Below are positions 14,960 through 23,921 of a DNA stretch of 64,000 nucleotides, piece after piece (position 1 is the stretch's first letter; every line of letters starts with the position of its first letter). The position numbers were made by a program, and so were the translations under genes. This stretch comes from Thalassotalea euphylliae (GTDB lineage: Bacteria > Pseudomonadota > Gammaproteobacteria > Enterobacterales > Alteromonadaceae): NCBI RefSeq assembly GCF_003390375.1, contig NZ_QUOT01000001.1:2790001-2854000 (forward strand), in the 5' to 3' direction. The notes beneath the pieces were generated by a model that ran no database searches, was not told the DNA's origin, and saw nothing but the letters and a program-made list of their open reading frames with translations.

Positions 14960-17296
14960 ATGTCAGATAAATCGAATGCCAATCAAAAAAAACCTTATAG
15001 CCAGTACCAAGGTAGTGCTGGTGGCTGGGGGGCACTGGCAAGCACAGCCAAGCATTTGTTGCGTAGTGATAATGTTGCTAAAAACATTAAAAACCTACTA
15101 AAAACCAATCAAACTCATGGCTTTGATTGCCCAGGTTGCGCTTGGGGAGAAAAGGATGAGCCCGGGCGTTTTCGCTTTTGTGAAAATGGCGCAAAAGCCG
15201 TGAACTGGGAAGCAACAGGGCGTCGCGTAGGTGAACAGTTTTTTGCTCAGCATACGGTGAGTTGGCTGGCAAAACAAAGTGATTTCTTTTTAGAAGATCA
15301 AGGACGGCTGGCGCAGCCGCTAAGCTATGATAGCGCCTTAGACAAATACCAAGCGATTAGCTGGGATCAGGCTTTTTCCCTTGTTGCCGAGCATTTAACA
15401 CAGCTAGAAAGTCCAAATCAGGCAGAATTTTATACTTCCGGACGTACCAGCAACGAAGCGGCATTTTTATATCAGTTATTTGTGCGCGCTTATGGTACGA
15501 ACAATTTTCCTGATTGCTCCAACATGTGCCATGAAGCGAGTGGCGTAGCGTTAAAACAAGCAATTGGTGTCGGCAAAGGAACTGTCACTTTAACCGATTT
15601 TGAGCACGCTGATGCAATATTCATTTTTGGGCAAAATCCGGGCACGAATCATCCACGTATGTTGGATACGTTAAGTCAGGCATCACGCCGTGGCGCTACG
15701 ATAGTCAGTTTTAATCCGTTAAAAGAGCGAGGTTTAGAGCGCTTTACGAATCCGCAATCAACCACCGAAATGCTTACAGGTGGTGCCACCCAAATATCCA
15801 GTCATTACTTTCAGCCGAACCTTGGCGGTGATATGGCAGCGGTGCGTGGCATAGTGAAAGTGCTAGCCGAACGTCATCAACAAGCATTGGCAAAAGGCGC
15901 TTCAGTATTCGATCTCGACTTTATTGCGGCGCACACCGAGGGAATGGCGGATTATTTAGCCGCAGTTGATGCCACCGATTGGCAGCATATCGAGCAGCAA
16001 TCTGGGCTTAGCCAGTGGCAGCTAGCACAAGCGGCAACGCTATACCAAAACTCGGATAGAGTGATTTTCACTTGGGCAATGGGCATTACGCAGCACAAGC
16101 ATTCAGTGGCCACTATTCAGGAAATGACCAATCTACAGCTGCTATTTGGTCAAATTGGTAAGCGTGGTGCAGGATTGTGTCCGGTACGTGGGCACTCGAA
16201 TGTGCAAGGTGATCGCACCATGGGAATTAACGAAAAGCCAGATCCTGCATTTTTAAAAAAATTAGCGGTGGTTTTTGATTTTGAACCTCCTAGAGCCCAT
16301 GGTCACAATACCGTACAAGCCATTGAATCTATGCTGTCAGGTCGCAGTCGAGTATTTGTAGGTCTCGGTGGTAACTTTGTTGCGGCAACACCCGATACCG
16401 AATTAAGCAAACAGGCGATGGCGAATTGCCAGCTAACCGTTCATATTGCTACTAAGCTTAATCGCACCCATATAACGCCTGGCAAACAGTCATTAATATT
16501 ACCTTGTTTAGGGCGCACAGATATTGATCAACAAGCAAGTGGGCCACAGCAAGTAACAGTGGAGGATTCGTTTTCTATGGTCCATGCCTCGGCTGGCGTA
16601 GTGGCAAGTGAGGTGGGGGAGATGCGCTCAGAGCCGGCAATTGTCGCGGGTATCGCTGAAGCGACGTTAGGCAATTCACCCGTTGACTGGCAGGAGTTGA
16701 TTACAGATTACCGCAGTATTCGAGAGCTAATCAGCCAAGTCGTTCCTGGTTTTCACAACATGAATCAGCGATTAACTGCGCCAGGTGGCTTCTACTTGGG
16801 GAATAGCGCTGCTGAACGCCTATGGCAAACATCGCAACAAAAAGCACAATTTTTGTCTCATTCATTGCCTGAAGCGATAGTGCCTGCGTCGGTGCGGGCA
16901 TTATCTAGCGATCGCGTGTTTACCTTACAGACACTTCGCTCGCATGATCAGTACAACACCACTGTATATGGCTTTGAAGACAGGTACCGCGGTATTTCCG
17001 GTGAACGTAAGGTACTGCTGATAAACCCTGACGACATTAAGGCACTAGGTATGTGCGCCGAGCAATTAGTGGATATTGAGTCGCTTTGGCCAGATGAAAT
17101 CACGCGTAAGGTCACAGGTTTTCGTTTAATTCCTTACGATATGCCAGCGGGCAATACTGCTACGTATTTTCCTGAGGCTAACGCGCTAGTACCGCTCGCC
17201 AGTGTTGGTCAGCAAAGCTTTACGCCAACCTCAAAATCGATCGCCATTGTGATCACGCCGCATCAACCAAACTTAGAAGAAACTCGAATACTTTGA
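14960..17296 (+). CDS. FdhF/YdeP-type molybdopterin oxidoreductase
   Basis: A 778-residue molybdopterin enzyme of the FdhF/YdeP family. The N-terminal FDCPGCAWGEKDEPGRF is the family signature. Molybdopterin-binding blocks follow (FYTSGRTSNEAAFLYQLF, IFGQNPGTNHPRML, GKRGAGLCPVRGHSNVQGD), and a C-terminal dinucleotide-binding domain holds RSHDQYNTTVYG. ATG at 14960 starts two bases after fdhD ends, a typical coupled pair, and implies that it needs sulfurated cofactor. Family members are often annotated as formate dehydrogenase alpha subunit, but no electron-transfer subunit is encoded nearby and YdeP is tied to acid resistance in E. coli, so the substrate is open. Confidence 0.9.
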   Translation: MSDKSNANQKKPYSQYQGSAGGWGALASTAKHLLRSDNVAKNIKNLLKTNQTHGFDCPGCAWGEKDEPGRFRFCENGAKAVNWEATGRRVGEQFFAQHTVSWLAKQSDFFLEDQGRLAQPLSYDSALDKYQAISWDQAFSLVAEHLTQLESPNQAEFYTSGRTSNEAAFLYQLFVRAYGTNNFPDCSNMCHEASGVALKQAIGVGKGTVTLTDFEHADAIFIFGQNPGTNHPRMLDTLSQASRRGATIVSFNPLKERGLERFTNPQSTTEMLTGGATQISSHYFQPNLGGDMAAVRGIVKVLAERHQQALAKGASVFDLDFIAAHTEGMADYLAAVDATDWQHIEQQSGLSQWQLAQAATLYQNSDRVIFTWAMGITQHKHSVATIQEMTNLQLLFGQIGKRGAGLCPVRGHSNVQGDRTMGINEKPDPAFLKKLAVVFDFEPPRAHGHNTVQAIESMLSGRSRVFVGLGGNFVAATPDTELSKQAMANCQLTVHIATKLNRTHITPGKQSLILPCLGRTDIDQQASGPQQVTVEDSFSMVHASAGVVASEVGEMRSEPAIVAGIAEATLGNSPVDWQELITDYRSIRELISQVVPGFHNMNQRLTAPGGFYLGNSAAERLWQTSQQKAQFLSHSLPEAIVPASVRALSSDRVFTLQTLRSHDQYNTTVYGFEDRYRGISGERKVLLINPDDIKALGMCAEQLVDIESLWPDEITRKVTGFRLIPYDMPAGNTATYFPEANALVPLASVGQQSFTPTSKSIAIVITPHQPNLEETRIL

Positions 17297-17626
17297 CATG
17301 GTTTGGCAAACAAGTGCCTGATTCTTTGCGTATAACTTAGTATCACGTTTATTGGCGCAATATTCATTGTAATAGCTAACGATGGCTTTACGTGAGCTGG
17401 TGATTTGTTCCACGCGCTTGATTTCGCTGGGTCTGAATTGATTGAATTTAGGTTCAATATCTTTAAAAACGCGATCGGCTTTTAGGCGTACTTTGGTATC
17501 TGTAGCATCGGAGAACATCTCAAGCATCGCTTCTTTTTTTTCTTCATACCAAGTGGTTACCGCAGGTTGCGGGTAAAAGTGAAGAAAAACAGCGGCGAAG
17601 ACGATTAAGATCAATATATTTTTCAT
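17273..17626 (-). CDS. Small exported hypothetical protein
   Basis: A 117-residue protein that I do not recognise. It has an N-terminal hydrophobic segment (about 3-19: ILILIVFAAVFLHFY) that could be a signal or anchor, then a charged helical body, with two cysteines (in EYCANK and VCQTM) that could pair if exported. Its last 24 bp overlap the 3' end of the convergent molybdopterin oxidoreductase gene. It is likely real because of its clean signal-like start and the coherent protein sequence. Confidence 0.6.
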   Translation of the reverse strand: MKNILILIVFAAVFLHFYPQPAVTTWYEEKKEAMLEMFSDATDTKVRLKADRVFKDIEPKFNQFRPSEIKRVEQITSSRKAIVSYYNEYCANKRDTKLYAKNQALVCQTMSKYSSFF

Positions 17627-17672
17627 GGCTTATCATATAATGGTGAAGTGGCATTAGCATAATCAAAATTCT

Positions 17673-17700
17673 TCGAAGAATAAATTCATCGAAGAATAAA
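17673..17700 (+). repeat. 12-bp direct repeat upstream of ccoG
   Basis: TCGAAGAATAAA occurs at 17673-17684 and again at 17689-17700, spaced 16 bp apart. It lies about 75-100 bp upstream of the ccoG start. It may be a small local duplication or a pair of binding sites. Confidence 0.5.
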
Positions 17701-17771
17701 AATCAAACAGCGATTACATTGCGTGCTAGTGCATAACGAAATTCAATCATCCCAGGGGGCTAGGGTTTAGA

Positions 17772-19211
17772 GTGAGTGACAACATGAAAGAGCTAGGCGG
17801 TAAATCAGCAATTCCCGTCAAGAATGTAGAAATTCATCAACCTAAAGGTGGTAGCCAAGAGCACTACAAGCCGCGCGACCAAATTTATGTGCGAAAAGTC
17901 ACGGGCTTCTATCAACAGTTGCGACAAAAGATGAATTTCGTCTTTTTGTTTATGTTTGCAGCCATTCCTTGGGTGAACTTTAATGGCCAACAAGCGGTAC
18001 TCTTCGATATTGGCGAGCAGCGCTTTAATATTTGGGGCCTAACCTTGTGGCCGCAAGATTTAACCTTGCTGGCATGGCTGTTTATTTTAAGCGCTTTTCT
18101 ACTGTTTTTTGTCACTACCTTTTTAGGGCGTGTGTGGTGTGGCTACATGTGTCCGCAAACCGTATGGACCTTTATTTTTATCTGGTTTGAAGAAAAAATT
18201 GAGGGCACCGCCAACCAGCGTAAAAAGCTCGATGCGCAAAAAATGGATGCCACTAAACTGCGCAAAAAGGCACTAAAACACTTCTGTTGGCTATTTTTCT
18301 CTGTGCTTACGGCGCTCACTTTCGTTGGTTATTTCACTCCTGTTCGTCAACTTTTTATCGACTTTTTCACACTTGAAACCTCGCTGATGGCAGCGGGCTT
18401 TGTTTGGTTTTTTGCCTTTTGTACATACGGTAACGCCGGTTGGATGCGAGAGATTATGTGTTTGCATATGTGCCCATATGCACGCTTCCAATCAGCAATG
18501 TTTGATAAAGATACATTAACGGTTTCTTACGATTATAACCGAGGAGAAAATCGCGGCGCACGTGGCCGTAAACAAGACCCTAAAGCTTTAGGATTAGGGG
18601 ATTGTATTGACTGTAATTTATGTGTTCAGGTGTGCCCAACCGGCATAGACATTCGCAACGGCTTACAATACGAGTGCATTAACTGTGGTGCTTGTGTGGA
18701 TGCCTGTAATGGCGTGATGGAGCGAATGAACTACGAACCTGGCTTGATTCGTTACACCACAGAACATGAGCTTAAAGGCAAGAAAGTCCATATCTTGCGT
18801 GGCAAATTAGTTGGTTATGCAACCTTGATGATCATTATGACTTCATTATTGGGTTATGAAATTGCCACTCGTGTTCCCGTTTCGATGGACATTATTCGCG
18901 ACCGTAATGAGTTAGCTCGCGAGAATTTTAACGGTGAAGTGGAAAACGTTTACACCCTGAAAATTCTGAATAAGTCGCAGCAAGACAATACGTATCGATT
19001 GTCAGTTGAAGGAATTGACGGCGCTAAATGGATAGGTGAAAGCGAGGTGTTTGTTAAGGCAGCATCAGTATATACTCTGCCAATTAGTATTGCCGTTGAC
19101 CCATACGAATTGAAAGACTATATGACTGATATTACCTTTGTTGTTGAACTTGCCGAGCAAGATAGTGATGTGCGTTTAGCTCACGATAGTCGCTTCTTTA
19201 AGAAGCGCTAA
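17772..19211 (+). CDS. ccoG: Cytochrome c oxidase accessory protein CcoG
   Basis: A 479-residue membrane ferredoxin of the CcoG/FixG/RdxA family, needed for copper delivery or reduction in cbb3 oxidase assembly. It has several membrane helices (about 45-65, 90-115, 165-190 and 205-225, and one near 350). It carries the GRVWCGYMCPQTVW block and two ferredoxin-like clusters (CIDCNLCVQVCPTGID and CINCGACVDACN). The GTG start at 17772 is preceded by TAGGG at six bases. It overlaps srkA by one base (TAATG), so the two are co-translated. Confidence 0.95.
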   Translation: MSDNMKELGGKSAIPVKNVEIHQPKGGSQEHYKPRDQIYVRKVTGFYQQLRQKMNFVFLFMFAAIPWVNFNGQQAVLFDIGEQRFNIWGLTLWPQDLTLLAWLFILSAFLLFFVTTFLGRVWCGYMCPQTVWTFIFIWFEEKIEGTANQRKKLDAQKMDATKLRKKALKHFCWLFFSVLTALTFVGYFTPVRQLFIDFFTLETSLMAAGFVWFFAFCTYGNAGWMREIMCLHMCPYARFQSAMFDKDTLTVSYDYNRGENRGARGRKQDPKALGLGDCIDCNLCVQVCPTGIDIRNGLQYECINCGACVDACNGVMERMNYEPGLIRYTTEHELKGKKVHILRGKLVGYATLMIIMTSLLGYEIATRVPVSMDIIRDRNELARENFNGEVENVYTLKILNKSQQDNTYRLSVEGIDGAKWIGESEVFVKAASVYTLPISIAVDPYELKDYMTDITFVVELAEQDSDVRLAHDSRFFKKR

Positions 19212-20188
19212 TGGCAGTTTTTGATTTTTCTTCACTGTCGCCGGATCTCATTTTAGACGGCTTAGAAAGCATTGGCGTTTATGCTGAATCGGGTTTATTG
19301 GCACTTAATAGCTATGAAAATCGTGTTTATCAGTTTCAGGATGAACACGGTGATCGTTGGGTCACTAAGTTTTATCGGCCGCAGCGCTGGCAGCTGGCGC
19401 AAATTCAAGAAGAGCATGACTTTGCGCTAGAGTTAGCTAAACAAGAAATTCCGGTGATTGCGCCGATTGTGCGCGATGGCGAGAGTTTATTTGAGCATCA
19501 AGGATATCACTTTGCGCTTTACCCATGTCGTGGCGGACGCATCTTTGAAGTAGACAACTTAGATCAATTGGAATGGATGGGGCGCTTTGTCGGCCGTATT
19601 CATGCCGTGGGTAGCAAAAAAACGTTTGCTCACCGCCCATCATTTAACACCAATGAATTTTTGCTTGAGGCACGTGCGACTATAGCCAATAGTGGCTTTG
19701 TGCCTATGCATATCGAAAATGCTTTTTTTACGGTACTCGATCAAGTAATTCAGCTGGCGTTAAGTCAGTACCAACCAAAATCTAGCATTCGCTTACATGG
19801 CGATTGTCATGCTGGTAATATTTTGTGGCGTGACGTGCAAGGGCCACACTTTGTTGACTTAGATGATTGTCGTCAAGGCCCTGCGATCCAAGATTTATGG
19901 ATGATGTTGTCCGGTGACAGATCGCAACAATTGTTACAATTAGACACCATGTTAAGCGGTTACGAAGAGTTCTTTTCATTTGATGCGCGCGAGCTTGTCT
20001 TGATAGAATCTTTGCGTACAATGCGATTAGTCAATTACATTGCTTGGCTAAGCAAACGTTGGCAAGACCCAGCGTTTCCGCGTAACTTCCCGTGGTTTAA
20101 TACCGATAAATACTGGGAACAACAGGTGTTAGTGTTGAAAGAGCAACACGCTGCCTTAACGCAGGCACCGCTAAGCTTATTACCGTAA
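19211..20188 (+). CDS. srkA: Stress response kinase SrkA (YihE)
   Basis: A 325-residue Ser/Thr kinase with an aminoglycoside-phosphotransferase fold. In E. coli, YihE/SrkA counters MazEF-linked cell death and the Cpx envelope response. The catalytic loop RLHGDCHAGNILW and the metal-binding FVDLDDCRQGP are intact. The N-terminal YENRVYQFQDEHGDRWVTKFYRP holds the ATP-contacting lysine. It overlaps ccoG by one base and lies 10 bp before dsbA. The srkA-dsbA pair is conserved with enteric bacteria. Confidence 0.95.
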   Translation: MAVFDFSSLSPDLILDGLESIGVYAESGLLALNSYENRVYQFQDEHGDRWVTKFYRPQRWQLAQIQEEHDFALELAKQEIPVIAPIVRDGESLFEHQGYHFALYPCRGGRIFEVDNLDQLEWMGRFVGRIHAVGSKKTFAHRPSFNTNEFLLEARATIANSGFVPMHIENAFFTVLDQVIQLALSQYQPKSSIRLHGDCHAGNILWRDVQGPHFVDLDDCRQGPAIQDLWMMLSGDRSQQLLQLDTMLSGYEEFFSFDARELVLIESLRTMRLVNYIAWLSKRWQDPAFPRNFPWFNTDKYWEQQVLVLKEQHAALTQAPLSLLP

Positions 20189-20198
20189 AGGAACAGAG

Positions 20199-20837
20199 AT
20201 GAAAAAAATTTTTGCTAGTTTGTTAATGGTTATGTTGTTGCCATTTGCTGCACAAGCCGCGAATTACCAAGAAGGTAACCAGTACACTAAAGTGAGTGAC
20301 CAGTTATCGAAAAAGCCTGAAGTTCGTGAGTACTTTTCTTTTTATTGCCCACATTGTTTGCGTTTTGAACCTTTCTTTGCAAACGTGAAAAAGAGCCTAC
20401 CAGAAGGTGTGTCTTTTGAACGTAACCACGTTGATTTCTTACGTTTTACGACGCCTGAAATTCAGTTTATGGTCACTAAAGCGTTAGCCACTGCACAACA
20501 ATTAAAAGTTGAAGACAAAATTTCAGCGGCGATTTTTAACTACATTCAAGTACAACGCGGTGCTATTACCGAAGAAAAAGATATTCGCAACATCTTCGTA
20601 TTAAACGGTGTAGATGGTGCGGCATTCGACAAAGCATTTAAGAGCTTTTCAGTGAATAGCAAAGCTAAGTTGATGAAGAAAATGCAAAACGACTTAGTTA
20701 AAAAACGCGCACTAACTGGTGTTCCAACAGTCGTTGTGAACGGTAAATACCGCATCAATGCTGATAAGTTAGACCGCAATAACTTCGAACAAGATTACAT
20801 TAACATTGTGAAATACTTGTCTACGCTAGAAGGCTAA
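20199..20837 (+). CDS. dsbA: Periplasmic thiol:disulfide oxidoreductase DsbA
   Basis: A 212-residue exported protein with a signal peptide (1-20, ending AQA) and the DsbA active site CPHC (Cys50, Cys53) followed by a helical insertion. The cis-proline loop is TGVPTVVVNG. It introduces disulfide bonds into exported proteins and is re-oxidised by DsbB. A good ribosome site (AAAGGAACAGAG) is present. The gene closes the ccoG-srkA-dsbA run and is followed by a strong terminator. Confidence 0.96.
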   Translation: MKKIFASLLMVMLLPFAAQAANYQEGNQYTKVSDQLSKKPEVREYFSFYCPHCLRFEPFFANVKKSLPEGVSFERNHVDFLRFTTPEIQFMVTKALATAQQLKVEDKISAAIFNYIQVQRGAITEEKDIRNIFVLNGVDGAAFDKAFKSFSVNSKAKLMKKMQNDLVKKRALTGVPTVVVNGKYRINADKLDRNNFEQDYINIVKYLSTLEG

Positions 20838-20866
20838 TAGCGCTTTTTGGTGAAATGATGATTTCG

Positions 20867-20892
20867 AAAAGCTTAGCCTTGGCTAAGCTTTT
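20867..20892. terminator. Bidirectional terminator between dsbA and the VTT gene
   Basis: AAAAGCTTAGCC and GGCTAAGCTTTT form a perfect stem with a TT loop, with A-rich and T-rich flanks on the two sides. It serves convergent dsbA and the VTT-domain gene, and it overlaps the end of the latter. Confidence 0.85.
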
Positions 20893-21364
20893 TTTTCGCC
20901 TGTAATTTGTGTTTATGTTTTATGTAGAGCATGAGCATTAACCCTAGCGCTAACCCAGCTAGTGCGACGCTCATTTGCTGTTGAGTTTCTGCTGCTAATT
21001 TAATGCCTGCGCCTGCCAGTGAGAAAATCACCATTTGTGGAATAAAGCCCAGCGCAGAGCCGGCAACATAGGGGGCAAAAGGTATTTTTGTTGCTCCTGC
21101 GACAATATTAGTGATGAAGTTACTACCCAGCGGCAAAATTCGAATGAGCAGTGCTTTTGTAAAAGTATTAACTGATAAAAAGCGATGTATAACCAAAGAT
21201 TTGTTTGGAAAACGCTGGTATACCCAACGGGCGAATAAATATCGGCTAGCCAAAAAAGTTAGCATACAACCAGAAATTGTGGCGGCTGTAGCCACCATAA
21301 AACCTACCTTCGCGCCAAACAGCATACCGGTAGATAACGCCGCTACTTGTCGCGGTAACCCCAC
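20873..21364 (-). CDS. VTT-domain (TVP38/TMEM64-type) membrane protein, start unclear
   Basis: A 163-residue membrane protein of the VTT/SNARE-associated (DedA-like) superfamily. It has LPRQVAALSTGMLFG near the start and GSNFITNIVAGATKIPF in the middle, the family core. The GTG at 21364 is the first usable start in this frame, but the frame continues upstream without a stop for about 37 codons. That extension encodes a plausible missing N-terminal helix (FLLCYLILSLATG) but contains no ATG, GTG or TTG; two TAG codons then close the frame. Another frame just upstream has an ATG. Either initiation is at a rare codon, or a frameshift separates the true start. Confidence 0.7.
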   Translation of the reverse strand: MGLPRQVAALSTGMLFGAKVGFMVATAATISGCMLTFLASRYLFARWVYQRFPNKSLVIHRFLSVNTFTKALLIRILPLGSNFITNIVAGATKIPFAPYVAGSALGFIPQMVIFSLAGAGIKLAAETQQQMSVALAGLALGLMLMLYIKHKHKLQAKKKLSQG

Positions 21365-21627
21365 CCCAGTCGCTAAACTTAAGATGAGATAACAAAGTAA
21401 AAAGCCTGATGGTGTGGCGGTGAACCAGGTGCTACTCGTGATTAATTGGCTTAGGCTGTCGATATTGGCGCTCTACTACTTTTCGTGGTGCAAATGGCAG
21501 TGCTGCCATTATATGAGTGGAGTGCTAAAACATAAAGCAGGGGGGAGTTGAGAGCCAGAGTACTAGAGTGCAAAGGCTACACTTAAGCTAGCTAAATTTA
21601 AGCGCTTACTTCAGGGGTTAGAGAAGC

Positions 21628-23772
21628 TTACATCAAGCCGTTAAGCAACTTAGCTTTTGCTTGTTCAAACTCTTCTTCAGTGAGGTAATTTTGTTTTTTT
21701 AGGCTGACGAGTTTTTCCAACGCTAAAATGATTTGCGCATCAGTTTGGCCACGGGTTAATCCATTGTTTTCTGCAAGCGCTCTAGACTCTTCAGTTGTAT
21801 TCGCTGTTGAAAGTAAATGGAAATCATTAACATCAGTTTTTTGTTCATGGTTAGTGTCTGCTATTTGCTTTGCTTTGGTTTCCACTTTACTTTCTTCTGA
21901 ACATTTTTCGCCTTTATCTTTGTCTGAAACGTTTATGGTGTTATCACCAGAGAGCGCACTACTTGCTTTTGTGTTTGCGAGTGCAGAGCAGTTTAAAAAC
22001 GTCTTTCGCGTTTTTATAGGTCTAGATTTATCGATAATTACATCCGATGACGTTTCCCTCTGCTCCGTCGTTTCAGGTGCAACTAATGTAGATAAACGCC
22101 ATGCCCAGTCAACTGCATTGATCAAAGCTGCCTGATAGCTCGCTTTTGAAATACGATTGTCACCTTTGCGCAGATACAGACTAACTAAATATATTTGCCG
22201 CTCATTGTCAGTTATAGCTAATTGAATATGCCTTAACTTTCCGTCAGTCATTTTCTCTCGCTTCTCGACATTACATGTCTGACGCCAAATATTATCAAAG
22301 TCATTAGTCATGCCTTGTTGATGGGACAACTCAACAACGCTGATATTGTTGATAAGCAGTTTGATCCCTGCAAGGTTTCCAATTGCTAAGCTCTTACTAG
22401 GGACGGATTGGTGCGGTTTAAACAGATGAATTACGCTGTCGTCATTGGATAGTTCTAGGTGATTAAACTGTTGTTGATAAAAACTGGTAACAGAGAATCT
22501 ACGCTTATTAATTTTGCGATAGGTATGCCATAACCCCCAGCTTGTCAGCGATAGCATTATCAGAAAAACGATTAACTTATCTAACCCAGTATTGGAGTCT
22601 GTAACCAATGTCTCTTTTGAATCGGCAAGGTTATTGACTAAACGAGACAATATGCCTGTCGAAGGTTGATACATCAGTACGCCGCCAACTGCATCGTGAA
22701 ACAACTTTACTGGTAGCTCAACGCCGAGCGGTATAATAGGTGTTAATTGGTAGTCGTTGCTACTGGCATGCTTGGTTAGGCTTACTAGATATGGTTGGTC
22801 TTGATGCACACTTACCACTAGAGTGGAGCCAAAAAGCTGGTCTGCTTGGTTCCCGTAATAGGGAAGTATTTGAAACTCACTGATCTCAAGGTTTTTGTAA
22901 CGAAACACAGTGGATAAAGGGTTGGAGGCTCGGCTGATCTTGTGTGTCTGCTCGTCTTGGTGGTCAATCCAAAGTGTTTCATTGACTCTATCGGGCCAAG
23001 TGAAATGACCGAGTTGTGACAGTCTGAACCTGTAAATTTCTTGGTTAATCTCTGCGTTTTCCACATAGGGATTAGTTGGCGGAACAGTGTAAGGCTTTAA
23101 GCCAAATTGCTCGGGCTTGATACGCAATATGCTGCCCGAATAAAGTGGTGAAGTTGCGAAACCTTTAATTGCACTTAGACCTACATAGAGTAGACCAAAA
23201 TTATCATCCCACGCTCTATGGTAAGGGTTGAATGCCAGCTGTACTTTTGCAGTGTTCGATGTTGGTAACCCGATTCTCAGCACCTCTCGTACAGTGACCT
23301 CTTCTAGGTTAATGCTGTCACTTAATTGCCATTCTTTAAGCACAATATCTTGCTCCAGAGAGTCTTTGTTGAATTGCCGACCTACAATTCGACTGGCTTT
23401 AGTGTTGGCTTGATCAATTGCGACCTGATGAGCACTATAAAACTTGTGGTAGCCGTTTTGCTCGCGTGTGTCGAAATTAGGATGTAGTGCAATGGCAAGA
23501 AGTCTTGAGTTATCGTTTTCAGTGAGTAAGTTATGGTTCAGCGGTGTCAGTTCAGGCTGACCTTTACTCGCATTAAGAATAAATAACTCTCCAGATGCGC
23601 TAGCGACTATGAAATGTTGATCGTATTTCGAAGTGGGATATATAGCGATCACCTGCTCGGCAATATGCTTCGGCAAGGTAGCAAAAGGTTTGAAGCTTAA
23701 TTCTGCGCTTGAACTCCAAGCGACTAGCAAAAAGTAAAAGGCTAAAAAAATTATAATACGAAGTGTATTCAT
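21628..23772 (-). CDS. Membrane protein with sugar-dehydrogenase-like propeller and C-terminal SHOCT motif
   Basis: A 714-residue protein I do not recognise as a whole. It has a signal or anchor (about 5-22), then a region of about 350 residues resembling the beta-propeller of glucose/sorbosone dehydrogenase-like proteins (LLAIALHPNFDTREQNGYHKFY, then GLLYVGLSAIKG). A membrane helix lies near 400-420 (LIVFLIMLSLTSWGLW), followed by a cytoplasmic domain, a disordered charged linker and a C-terminal SHOCT motif (LVSLKKQNYLTEEEFEQAKA). SHOCT motifs are short oligomerisation elements. No PQQ-binding function can be claimed. It is a single gene, well separated from its neighbours. Confidence 0.7.
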   Translation of the reverse strand: MNTLRIIIFLAFYFLLVAWSSSAELSFKPFATLPKHIAEQVIAIYPTSKYDQHFIVASASGELFILNASKGQPELTPLNHNLLTENDNSRLLAIALHPNFDTREQNGYHKFYSAHQVAIDQANTKASRIVGRQFNKDSLEQDIVLKEWQLSDSINLEEVTVREVLRIGLPTSNTAKVQLAFNPYHRAWDDNFGLLYVGLSAIKGFATSPLYSGSILRIKPEQFGLKPYTVPPTNPYVENAEINQEIYRFRLSQLGHFTWPDRVNETLWIDHQDEQTHKISRASNPLSTVFRYKNLEISEFQILPYYGNQADQLFGSTLVVSVHQDQPYLVSLTKHASSNDYQLTPIIPLGVELPVKLFHDAVGGVLMYQPSTGILSRLVNNLADSKETLVTDSNTGLDKLIVFLIMLSLTSWGLWHTYRKINKRRFSVTSFYQQQFNHLELSNDDSVIHLFKPHQSVPSKSLAIGNLAGIKLLINNISVVELSHQQGMTNDFDNIWRQTCNVEKREKMTDGKLRHIQLAITDNERQIYLVSLYLRKGDNRISKASYQAALINAVDWAWRLSTLVAPETTEQRETSSDVIIDKSRPIKTRKTFLNCSALANTKASSALSGDNTINVSDKDKGEKCSEESKVETKAKQIADTNHEQKTDVNDFHLLSTANTTEESRALAENNGLTRGQTDAQIILALEKLVSLKKQNYLTEEEFEQAKAKLLNGLM

Positions 23773-23921
23773 ACTTACAGTGTCGTAAAGTTAACCTACA
23801 TTTGGTCTTAAAATTGGCACCTCAACCGACTGCAATCTACTTGAACTGATCTTGTTGGTAGCTTGTTATTGTCCTCTAATAATCGTTGTTAATGACCGAA
23901 AAATCAACAGTTTCTAAAGGT

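Noticed and set aside
21728..22135. 135-codon plus-strand frame
   Set aside because: It is antisense to the propeller/SHOCT gene, whose protein sequence is coherent, and has no family-like features.
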